From an uncultured Odoribacter sp. (GTDB taxonomy: Bacteria > Bacteroidota > Bacteroidia > Bacteroidales > Marinifilaceae), in the NCBI GenBank assembly GCA_905204385.1, contig CAJKZL010000025.1, forward strand, positions 1-13,989: a DNA stretch of 13,989 nt. Direction: 5' to 3'. Below, piece after piece: positions 7,222 through 13,855 of the stretch (the first letter of the stretch is position 1; each line of letters starts with the position of its first letter). Below the pieces are notes generated by a model. That model was not told where the DNA came from and made no database searches. It saw nothing but the letters and a program-made list of their open reading frames with translations. Made by a program: the position numbers and the translations under genes.

Positions 7222-8415
7222 ATGAAACATTTGAATTTTAGATCTTACCTCACAAGGGTTGCCTGTTTTGCATTGGCGATTACCTTTGTCGCTTGTAACG
7301 ACGATGAAAAGAAAACTCTTCCCGCAGACGGAGACGGCGTACGTAAACGGACATTTGAATCGGGGGATTATGCAAGCGGTTGGAAATATTTTTCTTTTCA
7401 GAAAGGAAATTTCATAACCACTCCGGCAATCCCCCACGAAAGCTTGGATTGGGATGTGGCTTTCAACCGGTATTACGTAAAAACCAACAGCGGCACTTCC
7501 GGTAAAGGAAAAGGAGGGTGCATCGATTCGGGAGAGAAAGAGTTCAGTGCGGTAACAGGGGATATACATGCTGCTTTTACAGTGGATGATTCTCTAAGCA
7601 TTATGACTATAATGACCGAAACCGGAAAAGATTCTTACAACCCTGCTTTGGAATGTCAGGGATCGCACAGTTGGGCAAGGTATAAATATATGGAAAGTAC
7701 CTGGTATTACAACCACAACGTATTTGTCTTCCGTTCTGCCGACGGTCAGCATTGTGCTAAAGTGATTTTCGATTCTTATAAAGATCAATTGGGGAATTCC
7801 GGACATATTACCTTCCGTTACCTCTATGATGGGGAACAGGATGCCGATATCGGACAGCCTGACGAACCGACTCCCGACGAACCGACTCCCGACGAACCTG
7901 AAATTCCGGTGACTGATTCCACCGTATACATCTCTTCGTCTAAAGAAAGTGATCCGTGGAAATATTTTTCTTTAGAAAAAGGACTGTTGGAATTGACCGA
8001 AGAAGAAGCGGCAAATAGTTTGGAGTGGGACCTTGCTTTTCAGCGTTATTACATTCGTACGAACAGTGGAACATCCGGAAGAGGACAAGGGGGAGCTTTG
8101 GATATGAACAAAACGACTTTTGATGAAGTGCCCAATGTTCCGACATCCGGTTATACGGAGGATGAAATGATAGATGTGGTGAAAGGAATGACTGAGACAA
8201 AAAAAGTGAGCGGCAGCCCTGCTTTTCAATGTTCTGGTGTGAATGGATGGGCCCATTTCAATGCTCCGGAATCGATGACTTGGTCGTACAATAATAATGT
8301 TTTTGCCATTCAGTCTGCTGATGGAAGACACAGGGCAAAAATCATAATGAAAACTTATAAAGGTACGAATGAAAAAGGAAATATCGAATTTCAATATGTC
8401 TATCCGGCAAAATAG
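7222..8415 (+). CDS. Tandem two-domain HmuY-family surface lipoprotein
   Basis: A 397-residue lipoprotein. The signal ends at Cys25 (TFVAC) and is followed by NDDEKK, an acidic surface-export-like signal. Two copies of the HmuY-type beta domain follow. Copy 1 (about 54-207) has 'WKYFSFQKG', 'LDWDVAFNRYYVKTNSGTSG' and 'VFVFRSADGQHCAKVIF'. Copy 2 (about 246-397) has 'WKYFSLEKG', 'LEWDLAFQRYYIRTNSGTSG' and 'VFAIQSADGRHRAKIIM'. They are joined by an acidic Pro-rich linker (about 212-235) containing DEPTP repeats. HmuY proteins of Porphyromonas and Bacteroides bind haem at the surface and pass it to the receptor HmuR; usual members have one domain. Here the gene sits 34 bases after a BtuB-like receptor and under a B12 riboswitch, so a corrinoid ligand is plausible. 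Surface lipoproteins that bind B12 (BtuG, BtuH) are known partners of Bacteroides BtuB; whether this is one of them cannot be decided by reading. Metal-ligand residues could not be assigned. Confidence 0.82.
   Translation: MKHLNFRSYLTRVACFALAITFVACNDDEKKTLPADGDGVRKRTFESGDYASGWKYFSFQKGNFITTPAIPHESLDWDVAFNRYYVKTNSGTSGKGKGGCIDSGEKEFSAVTGDIHAAFTVDDSLSIMTIMTETGKDSYNPALECQGSHSWARYKYMESTWYYNHNVFVFRSADGQHCAKVIFDSYKDQLGNSGHITFRYLYDGEQDADIGQPDEPTPDEPTPDEPEIPVTDSTVYISSSKESDPWKYFSLEKGLLELTEEEAANSLEWDLAFQRYYIRTNSGTSGRGQGGALDMNKTTFDEVPNVPTSGYTEDEMIDVVKGMTETKKVSGSPAFQCSGVNGWAHFNAPESMTWSYNNNVFAIQSADGRHRAKIIMKTYKGTNEKGNIEFQYVYPAK
7861..7900 (+). repeat. 15-bp tandem repeat coding the inter-domain linker
   Basis: GACGAACCGACTCCC occurs twice in direct succession (7861-7875, 7876-7890), with a third partial copy GACGAACC (7891-7898). 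It encodes DEPTP-DEPTP-DEP between the two HmuY-type domains. The unit is a multiple of three, so copy number could vary by slippage and change linker length without a frameshift. Confidence 0.85.
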
Positions 8416-8443
8416 TATAGGTTTAGTATAGTAGGATAGGTCG

Positions 8444-8472
8444 GTCCCCGGAGATGGATTTCTTCCGGGGAC
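8444..8472 (+). terminator. Hairpin between the HmuY-like and CobN-like genes
   Basis: GTCCCCGGA (8444-8452) is perfectly complementary to TCCGGGGAC (8464-8472), with an 11-base loop, 28 bases after the lipoprotein stop. The following ACTTTAATTTGTT is only moderately T-rich and the next gene starts 26 bases later. It could be a leaky terminator that lowers expression of the large chelatase gene, or an RNA-stability hairpin. Confidence 0.5.
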
Positions 8473-8498
8473 ACTTTAATTTGTTAAAATGAGAGATT

Positions 8499-9293
8499 AT
8501 GGGTGTGAAAACATTTGTCCGCCATTATAAAAAGGGATTATGGAAATCGGGTTCGGTAATCGTATTGCTGTGTTGTTTGTGGGGTTGCTATTCCCGCTAT
8601 CTTTCTCCTACCCGGGTGGCATTAATCAACTTTCCGGCCTATCAAGCCTCGGGCATAGCACTGGCCAACGACAGCCGTATGATTCTGGTCGATGTGCTGA
8701 AACCGGAAGAAGTCGGAAAATTGAAAAATTATGATGTAGCGTTATTTTTTGGTCCCGGATTACGGTTAAATGGTAGCCAGGCCGCAGACGTGGAAGAAGC
8801 CGGAGCTGAAGGAACCGCTATCTATACATTGATATTCCCTTCCGGAGTGATTGCCAATCATCATGTGGACAGCCTGCAACAAGAGCGTATTGGTGATTAT
8901 TACGGCAACGGCAACCGGGCCAATTACCGCAATCTGCTTTATTTTTGCCGGGCAGAACTGGATCGGCAAAAATGGTTCGGTCCCACTCCTGCAGCTCCCC
9001 GGCCTTTGCCATCCGATTTTTACTGGCATTTGGGAGAAGAGCATTTTTTTACCGATTTGGACGGATACAACAGCTATTACCGGGATCACGGTTTATTTCA
9101 GGAAGGAGCGCCTTCCGTAGCCCTTGTGTCCGGAATGACTTCTCCCTTGAGCGGTAACCGGGCTAATGTAGATACTCTGATTACCGCCCTAGAACGGGCC
9201 GGAATGAATGTTTATCCGATTTATTCTGCGGGTAAACGCTTACAAATGCTGAAAGAAGTATCGCCAGATGCTGTGATTTATCTTCCCATGTGA
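8499..9293 (+). CDS. cobN: CobN/HmuS-family chelatase, N-terminal part, cut by in-frame TGA
   Basis: 264 codons encoding the start of a CobN/magnesium-chelatase-H family protein. Residues 1-30 have a basic stretch (VRHYKKGLWKSG) and then a hydrophobic run (SVIVLLCCLWGC). This is either a signal anchor or a lipoprotein signal with Cys30; Trp at -2 is unusual for a lipobox. The rest resembles the N-terminal region of CobN: 'VALINFPAYQASGIALA', 'VALVSGMTSPLSGNRANVDTLITALE', 'GMNVYPIYSAGKRLQMLKEVSPDAVIYLPM'. The frame then hits TGA (9291-9293) and continues without any shift as RLGSDEVVEWLKERNIPLF, which family architecture requires. Together with the following part the gene would have 1,413 codons, a normal CobN length. 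A GGA-to-TGA change (giving PMGRLGSD) would explain it. If translation ends here, the 264-residue product lacks every catalytic motif and is probably non-functional. Confidence 0.8.
   Translation: MGVKTFVRHYKKGLWKSGSVIVLLCCLWGCYSRYLSPTRVALINFPAYQASGIALANDSRMILVDVLKPEEVGKLKNYDVALFFGPGLRLNGSQAADVEEAGAEGTAIYTLIFPSGVIANHHVDSLQQERIGDYYGNGNRANYRNLLYFCRAELDRQKWFGPTPAAPRPLPSDFYWHLGEEHFFTDLDGYNSYYRDHGLFQEGAPSVALVSGMTSPLSGNRANVDTLITALERAGMNVYPIYSAGKRLQMLKEVSPDAVIYLPM
9291..9293 (+). other. In-frame TGA interrupting the CobN-like gene
   Basis: Codon 265 of an otherwise open 1,413-codon frame. Protein homology continues directly on both sides in the same frame. The context is UGA followed by C, which tends to allow read-through in bacteria. 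I could not see a convincing SECIS-like hairpin just after it, so selenocysteine is not supported. A nonsense mutation or a base-calling error are the simplest readings. Confidence 0.85.
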
Positions 9294-9311
9294 CGACTGG
9301 GAAGCGATGAA

Positions 9312-12300
9312 GTGGTGGAATGGTTGAAAGAGAGAAATATCCCGTTGTTTTGTCCGTTGACCCTTTTACAGGAACAGCGGGAATGGGAGGAAAATCCGCA
9401 GGGAATGACCGGAGGGTATTTATCGGCTAGTGTAGTATTGCCGGAAATCGACGGAGGAACCCGTCCACAGGTTTTATCCGTGCAAAATGCCAATTCTCGC
9501 GGATATTATCAATTTGTTCCGGTGTCCGACCGGGTACGGAATTTGGTGGAAGGCATCCGGAACCAGTTGAACTTGCAAAGAAAAACAAACCGCGACAAAC
9601 GCTTGGGCATCGTTTATTTGAAAGGCCCCGGACAAAGTGCCCTCACTGCTGCAGGACTTGAAGTAATTCCTTCTTTGTATACGTTTTTAAAGCGGTTGAA
9701 AACAGAGGGCTATACTATAGAAAACCTTCCGGCCACCGAAAAAGAATTTGAAGCGTTACTGCAACAGGAGGGGTGTGTGTTTGGAAGCTATGCCGAAGGC
9801 AGGATGGCTGAGTTTATGACTAAAGCTCATCCCGAGTGGATTCGCAAATCCGATTATGAAAAATGGGCGAAGGAGGTGCTTACCCCGGCAAAGTATGCCG
9901 AAGTGACGAAACGATACGGAGAAGCTCCCGGGGAGTATATGCAAGGCGAAATAGAAGGCGAGCCGGCTTTGGCCTTTTCCTGCTTGCATTTCGGAAACGT
10001 AGTATTGATGCCTCAACCTGCTGCCGCTGCCGGAGAAGATGAATTCAGTATTGTTCACGGTGCCGGAATAGCGCCGCCGCATGCCTACATTGCCCCTTAC
10101 CTGTGGATTCAGAAAAGTTTCTGCGCAGATGCCTTGATTCATTTCGGAACGCACGGAAGCCTCGAATTTACTCCCGGAAAGCAAGCTGCTCTTTCCGATG
10201 CCGACTGGCCGGACCGGATGATCGGTACGATGCCTCATTTTTATTATTATACCATTGCTAACGTAGGCGAAGGTGTGGTGGCGAAACGGCGTACTTATGC
10301 TGCATTGGTTTCTTATTTAACGCCACCGTTTATGGAAAGCTGTACCCGTAGCCGATATGAGGAACTTTTCGGATTGATAGAGCGGTATGACAAGGCTTCG
10401 GAATCACAACGGCCCGTTTGGGCCGGGCGCATCAAAGCACAGGTCCTGGATTTAGGACTACACCAGGATTTGCAACTCGATTCAATGGCTGATAATCCTT
10501 GTTCAGAAGAGGACATCCGGAAGGTAGAAAGTTTCGCAGAAGAAATTGCAAATGAAAAGATGACGGGTAAGCTATATACTTTAGGCCATCCTTTTTCGGA
10601 TGAAGACATTCGTTCTACAGTGGTGGCGATGTGTGCAGAACCTCTGGCTTATAGCAGGGCCCGGCTGGATAAGCTGAAAGGAAAAATTTCTACAGCAGAA
10701 TATGAAGACAATGTATACATCAGCCGCCGCTATCTGGCGGATGCACGCCGTCAGGTGGAGTATTTGCTTAAACGGGAACAGGAATTGTCCTTGGAACAAT
10801 TGGGCGTGAGTCCGGCAGATGTGATGCGTGCGAGGGCAATAGAGATGACCGTTAGTCCTCGTCAGTTGTCAATGAGTGAAATGATGGCCATGGCTTCGGA
10901 TAATGGAAGCGGGACCGAAGAAGGGAATAACGGGGGAGGGATGAAAATGCCTGCAGGTATGCCCAAAGTAGGGAAAATGCCGGATTGGGTGAAAAAAAGG
11001 ATTGAAGCCCGGAAAAAGGCAGAACGGGAAGGGAAAAAAGCCGATATGCCTGAAGTCCCGATGCAAGATAAAGATTTCGCCCAAGCGGTTGAGGAAATCC
11101 AGCGGATTGCCGGGCATGTGAACCATTTAGCCCGGCGACTGAAAGAGTCGCCGGAGCTAGAGATTCGCTCTTTATTGAATGGATTGAACGGTGGTTTTAT
11201 AATGCCTTCTCCCGGCGGAGACGCCGTTCGTAATCCCAATACACTTCCTACCGGCCGGAATTTGTTTGCCATCAATGCCGAATCGACTCCGGGCGTAAGA
11301 GCTTGGGATGAAGGAAAAGCTCTGGCTAAGGCCACGTTGGAAGAATATTACCGGAAATACAAAACGTATCCCCGTAAAGTTAGTTATACCTTTTGGGCCG
11401 GGGAATTTATAGAGACGGAAGGAGCTACGTTGGCGCAGGCTTTATATATGCTGGGAGTGGCGCCGGTGCGCGATGGCATGAACAGAGTGACCGATCTGAA
11501 GCTTATCCCTTCCGCAGAATTGGGGCGTCCGCGTATAGATGTCGTTGTGCAGACTTCCGGACAGTTGCGGGACGTTGCAGCTTCCCGGTTGGAACTGCTG
11601 ACTAAAGCGGTTATCATGGCGGCACAGGCTAAAAACGATACCTGTGGTAACTATGTTGCGGGTAGTACGGTAGAGGCTGAAAAGATATTGTTGGATAAAG
11701 GTTTTTCACCCAAAGAAGCAAGAATGCTTTCCATGGTGAGAGTGTTCGGGGGTGCAGGGTATGGTACAGGAATTGCGGGATTGGTGGAAAAAGGCGATGC
11801 CTGGGAACGGGAACAGGAAATCGCTGAGCGATATCTGGCCAATATGGGCATAATGTACGGAAGTGATGAAAATTGGGGAAAGTACAGTAAAGAAGCTTTG
11901 GAAGCGGCCCTTCATAATGCCGACATTGTGGTGCAACCCAGACAGAGCCATACTTGGGGAGCCTTAAGCCTTGACCATGTTTATGAGTTTATGGGCGGAC
12001 TGAATTTGACGGTGCGTCAGGTGACGGGAAAAGACCCGGAGACTTATTTCAGTGATTATCGTAACCGCAACCGAATGAGGGTGCAAGGACTCAAAGAGGC
12101 TATAGGGGTAGAAGGCCGTACCACCCTTTTCAATCCCGCTTATATCCGTGAGAAAATGAAAGGAGGAGCATCTTCTGCCGCCATCTTTGCTGAAACTATC
12201 CGGAATACGTATGGCTGGAATGTGATGAAGCCCTCGGTCATCGGGAATGATATTTGGAATCATATTTATGAAGTCTATATTAACGATAAATTCCATTTAG

Positions 12301-12740
12301 ATGTACAGCATTTTTTTGAATCCGAGAATCCGGCAGCACTGGAAGAAATAACAGCCGTTATGTTGGAAACGGCCCGGAAAGGGTACTGGAAAGCAAGCGC
12401 TCTGCAACTAACCGAATTAGCCCGTTTGCATACTGTTTTGTTAGAAAAATACCGGCCGGCTTGTACCGGTTTCGTATGCGATAATCTGAAGCTTCAAGAA
12501 TTTATTGAGGAACATACCGATCCGGAGACTGCCGGGGTTTACCGGAAAAATATCAACGCAATCAGGGAAGTTCCGGCAGAATCGGATAAAAATAGCGTGA
12601 TCCTGAAAAAAGAATCGCTGAATGATTCCGATGCCTTAGAAGTTAGTGACCGGGAGGGATCGAAATTAGTATTCGTTGGCATACTTGTCGTCGGATTATT
12701 CATGATTAGTATCGTTATGATCCGCAGACGGCGAGATTAA
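9312..12740 (+). CDS. cobN: CobN/HmuS-family tetrapyrrole chelatase, main part, C-terminal membrane anchor
   Basis: The catalytic remainder of the CobN-like gene; codon numbers count from 8499 with the TGA as 265. The frame is open from 9294, and the GTG at 9312 is merely its first start-like codon, not a believable start. Family motifs: 'HGAGIAPPHAYIAPYLW' (H520, H528), 'HFGTHGSLEFTPGKQ' (H548, H552; most CobN have LEW), 'GEGVVAKRRTYAALV', 'GGDAVRNPNTLPTGRNLFAI', 'VFGGAGYGTGIAGLV', 'YEFMGGLNLTVRQVTGKDPE'. CobN is the large subunit of the aerobic cobaltochelatase. The Bacteroidota relative HmuS lies in haem-uptake operons and has been linked to haem handling. A Met/Lys/Gly-rich insert spans about 792-855. 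The C-terminus is one transmembrane helix (about 1390-1408) followed by RRRRD, so the bulk should lie in the periplasm. No cobS, cobT or chlI/chlD partner and no hmuTUV genes follow. The upstream HmuY-like gene and BtuB-like receptor suggest an imported tetrapyrrole as substrate. Confidence 0.85.
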   Translation: MVEWLKERNIPLFCPLTLLQEQREWEENPQGMTGGYLSASVVLPEIDGGTRPQVLSVQNANSRGYYQFVPVSDRVRNLVEGIRNQLNLQRKTNRDKRLGIVYLKGPGQSALTAAGLEVIPSLYTFLKRLKTEGYTIENLPATEKEFEALLQQEGCVFGSYAEGRMAEFMTKAHPEWIRKSDYEKWAKEVLTPAKYAEVTKRYGEAPGEYMQGEIEGEPALAFSCLHFGNVVLMPQPAAAAGEDEFSIVHGAGIAPPHAYIAPYLWIQKSFCADALIHFGTHGSLEFTPGKQAALSDADWPDRMIGTMPHFYYYTIANVGEGVVAKRRTYAALVSYLTPPFMESCTRSRYEELFGLIERYDKASESQRPVWAGRIKAQVLDLGLHQDLQLDSMADNPCSEEDIRKVESFAEEIANEKMTGKLYTLGHPFSDEDIRSTVVAMCAEPLAYSRARLDKLKGKISTAEYEDNVYISRRYLADARRQVEYLLKREQELSLEQLGVSPADVMRARAIEMTVSPRQLSMSEMMAMASDNGSGTEEGNNGGGMKMPAGMPKVGKMPDWVKKRIEARKKAEREGKKADMPEVPMQDKDFAQAVEEIQRIAGHVNHLARRLKESPELEIRSLLNGLNGGFIMPSPGGDAVRNPNTLPTGRNLFAINAESTPGVRAWDEGKALAKATLEEYYRKYKTYPRKVSYTFWAGEFIETEGATLAQALYMLGVAPVRDGMNRVTDLKLIPSAELGRPRIDVVVQTSGQLRDVAASRLELLTKAVIMAAQAKNDTCGNYVAGSTVEAEKILLDKGFSPKEARMLSMVRVFGGAGYGTGIAGLVEKGDAWEREQEIAERYLANMGIMYGSDENWGKYSKEALEAALHNADIVVQPRQSHTWGALSLDHVYEFMGGLNLTVRQVTGKDPETYFSDYRNRNRMRVQGLKEAIGVEGRTTLFNPAYIREKMKGGASSAAIFAETIRNTYGWNVMKPSVIGNDIWNHIYEVYINDKFHLDVQHFFESENPAALEEITAVMLETARKGYWKASALQLTELARLHTVLLEKYRPACTGFVCDNLKLQEFIEEHTDPETAGVYRKNINAIREVPAESDKNSVILKKESLNDSDALEVSDREGSKLVFVGILVVGLFMISIVMIRRRRD

Positions 12741-12796
12741 TCCGGTAAAAGGATAGGGAAAAATGATCTGTGTTTTACTTTTTCTGAATCGTTTGT

Positions 12797-12830
12797 CTGG
12801 GAATCCCGATTTGAAGTTTCCCGGTTTTAT
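12797..12830 (+). terminator. Possible terminator after the CobN-like gene
   Basis: CTGGGAA (12797-12803) can pair with TTCCCGG (12818-12824) over 7 pairs with one G-U, followed by TTTTAT and further T-rich bases. It lies about 57 bases after the stop. The loop of 14 is long and the site overlaps the promoter of the next gene, so support is moderate. Confidence 0.4.
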
Positions 12831-12841
12831 TTCTATCTTTA
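12810..12841 (+). promoter_or_regulatory. Bacteroidales-type promoter for cobJ
   Basis: TTTG (12810-12813), a spacer of 20 bases, then TATCTTTA (12834-12841). This matches the Bacteroides TTTG-N19..21-TAnnTTTG pattern except for the last base. Transcription would start near 12848, leaving a leader of about 70 bases before cobJ. No riboswitch is visible in that leader. Confidence 0.5.
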
Positions 12842-12919
12842 CAACCCTGGCCGGAAGGAGAGGTTAGGTGTTTAAAGAAGGTGGTTATGAGCGTCGGTAA
12901 ATGATAAAAACTAGATAAA

Positions 12920-13807
12920 ATGGGCAAAGGTAAGATATATGTAGCCGGTATCGGTCCGGGAAGTCAGGAGGACATCACTCCGGCCGTCCGGGCTGCAGTA
13001 TCCGTTTCGGATGTAATTGTAGGCTATAAGTATTATTTTTCTTTTATACAGCCGTATGTAAAGCCGGATGCGGTATGTGTGGATACAGGCATGCGCAAGG
13101 AGCAGGATAGGGCGGCCCTGGCGTTCGATTATGCCGGGGAAGGGAAGTGCGTATGCGTCATCAGTTCCGGGGATGCCGGCATTTATGGAATGGCTCCCCT
13201 GGTGTGGGAGATGAAGCACGAAAGAAATGCGGAGGTGGAAATCGAAGTCCTGCCGGGCATCAGTGCTTTTCAGAAAGCCGCTTCTTTGCTGGGGGCGCCC
13301 ATAGGGCACGATTTTTGTGTCATTTCCCTGTCCGATTTGCTGACTCCCTGGGAAAAAATAGAACGACGGATCGAAGCTGCTGCGGCCGCTGATTTTGTAA
13401 CGGCGGTGTATAATCCGAAAAGCGAAGGCCGTTATTGGCAATTACATTATTTGAAGGATATTTTCCTGAAGAAACGTTCCGCAGCAACTCCCGTGGGCTA
13501 TGTCCGTCAGGCCGGGCGGCCGGGACAGGAAACGGTTGTCACGACATTAGCGGATTTCGATCCCGAACAAGTGGATATGTTTACCGTGGTGCTGATCGGA
13601 AATAGCCAGTCCTATAATTGGCAGGGCAAGCTGATTACTCCACGGGGCTATTATTCGCATCCCGATGCTTCGCTCCCGGCCGAAACTTCTTCCGAAGGGG
13701 ATGACAATACCCGGAAGCCCGGACAGGAGATTATGATTCGCAGCTTCAGGACCATTGCATCGGAACTCAGGCAACCCGACATTCCTTTGGACCGGAAATG
13801 GGCTTAG
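12920..13807 (+). CDS. cobJ: Precorrin-3B C17-methyltransferase (CobJ/CbiH) fused to the start of a CbiC/CobH domain
   Basis: Residues 1-~245 form a complete cytoplasmic SAM-dependent tetrapyrrole methylase that contracts the corrin ring by methylation at C17. Visible motifs are 'YVAGIGPGSQEDITP' (G-x-G-P-G at 10-14), 'VISSGDAGIYGMA' (81-91), 'EVLPGISAFQKAASLLGAPIGHDF' split over 109-132, 'SLSDLLTPW' (136-144), 'AVYNPKS' (162-168) and 'VVLIGNSQS' (223-231). A linker of about 20 polar residues follows. Then 'PGQEIMIRSFRTIASEL' (267-283) matches the N-terminal helix of precorrin-8X methylmutase (CbiC/CobH). TAG at 13805-13807 ends the frame after DRKWA, but the same frame goes on as LHAIHTTAEFDNENIF, the next CbiC segment. 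So the gene looks like a CobJ-CbiC fusion broken by a stop; the methyltransferase half should still be functional. Its presence implies de novo or partial corrin ring synthesis. The gene has its own promoter 179 bases after the CobN-like gene. Confidence 0.85.
   Translation: MGKGKIYVAGIGPGSQEDITPAVRAAVSVSDVIVGYKYYFSFIQPYVKPDAVCVDTGMRKEQDRAALAFDYAGEGKCVCVISSGDAGIYGMAPLVWEMKHERNAEVEIEVLPGISAFQKAASLLGAPIGHDFCVISLSDLLTPWEKIERRIEAAAAADFVTAVYNPKSEGRYWQLHYLKDIFLKKRSAATPVGYVRQAGRPGQETVVTTLADFDPEQVDMFTVVLIGNSQSYNWQGKLITPRGYYSHPDASLPAETSSEGDDNTRKPGQEIMIRSFRTIASELRQPDIPLDRKWA
13805..13807 (+). other. In-frame TAG inside a CobJ-CbiC fusion frame
   Basis: The codon falls between 'DIPLDRKWA' and 'LHAIHTTAEFDN' with no frame change. 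CbiC/CobH proteins run through this point without a break, and no start codon is available for a separate CbiC, because its N-terminal helix lies upstream of the stop in the cobJ frame. Confidence 0.65.
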
Positions 13808-13855
13808 CTGCACGCTATACATACTACTGCCGAATTCGATAATGAAAATATTTTC
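13808..13855 (+). pseudogene. Fragment of CbiC/CobH (precorrin-8X methylmutase), truncated
   Basis: Sixteen codons in the cobJ frame read LHAIHTTAEFDNENIF. They match the CbiC segment 'VIHxTADFD', whose histidine belongs to the active site of the enzyme that moves the C11 methyl group to C12. After ENIF the plus-strand frame loses all CbiC similarity and soon stops (TAA at 13911-13913). Coding continues instead on the opposite strand, starting at a palindrome. Confidence 0.6.
13844..13855. repeat. 12-bp perfect palindrome at a probable chimeric or inversion junction
   Basis: GAAAATATTTTC equals its own reverse complement. On the plus strand it encodes ENIF at the end of the CbiC fragment; on the minus strand it encodes ENIF at the end of the outer-membrane protein fragment. 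Each protein makes sense only up to this site, which marks the join. Confidence 0.7.

Noticed and set aside
9291..9293. Selenocysteine or genome-wide recoding as explanation of the TGA
   Set aside because: No convincing SECIS-like hairpin follows. TGA ends the second cbiK normally and TAG ends three other genes, so neither stop is globally reassigned.
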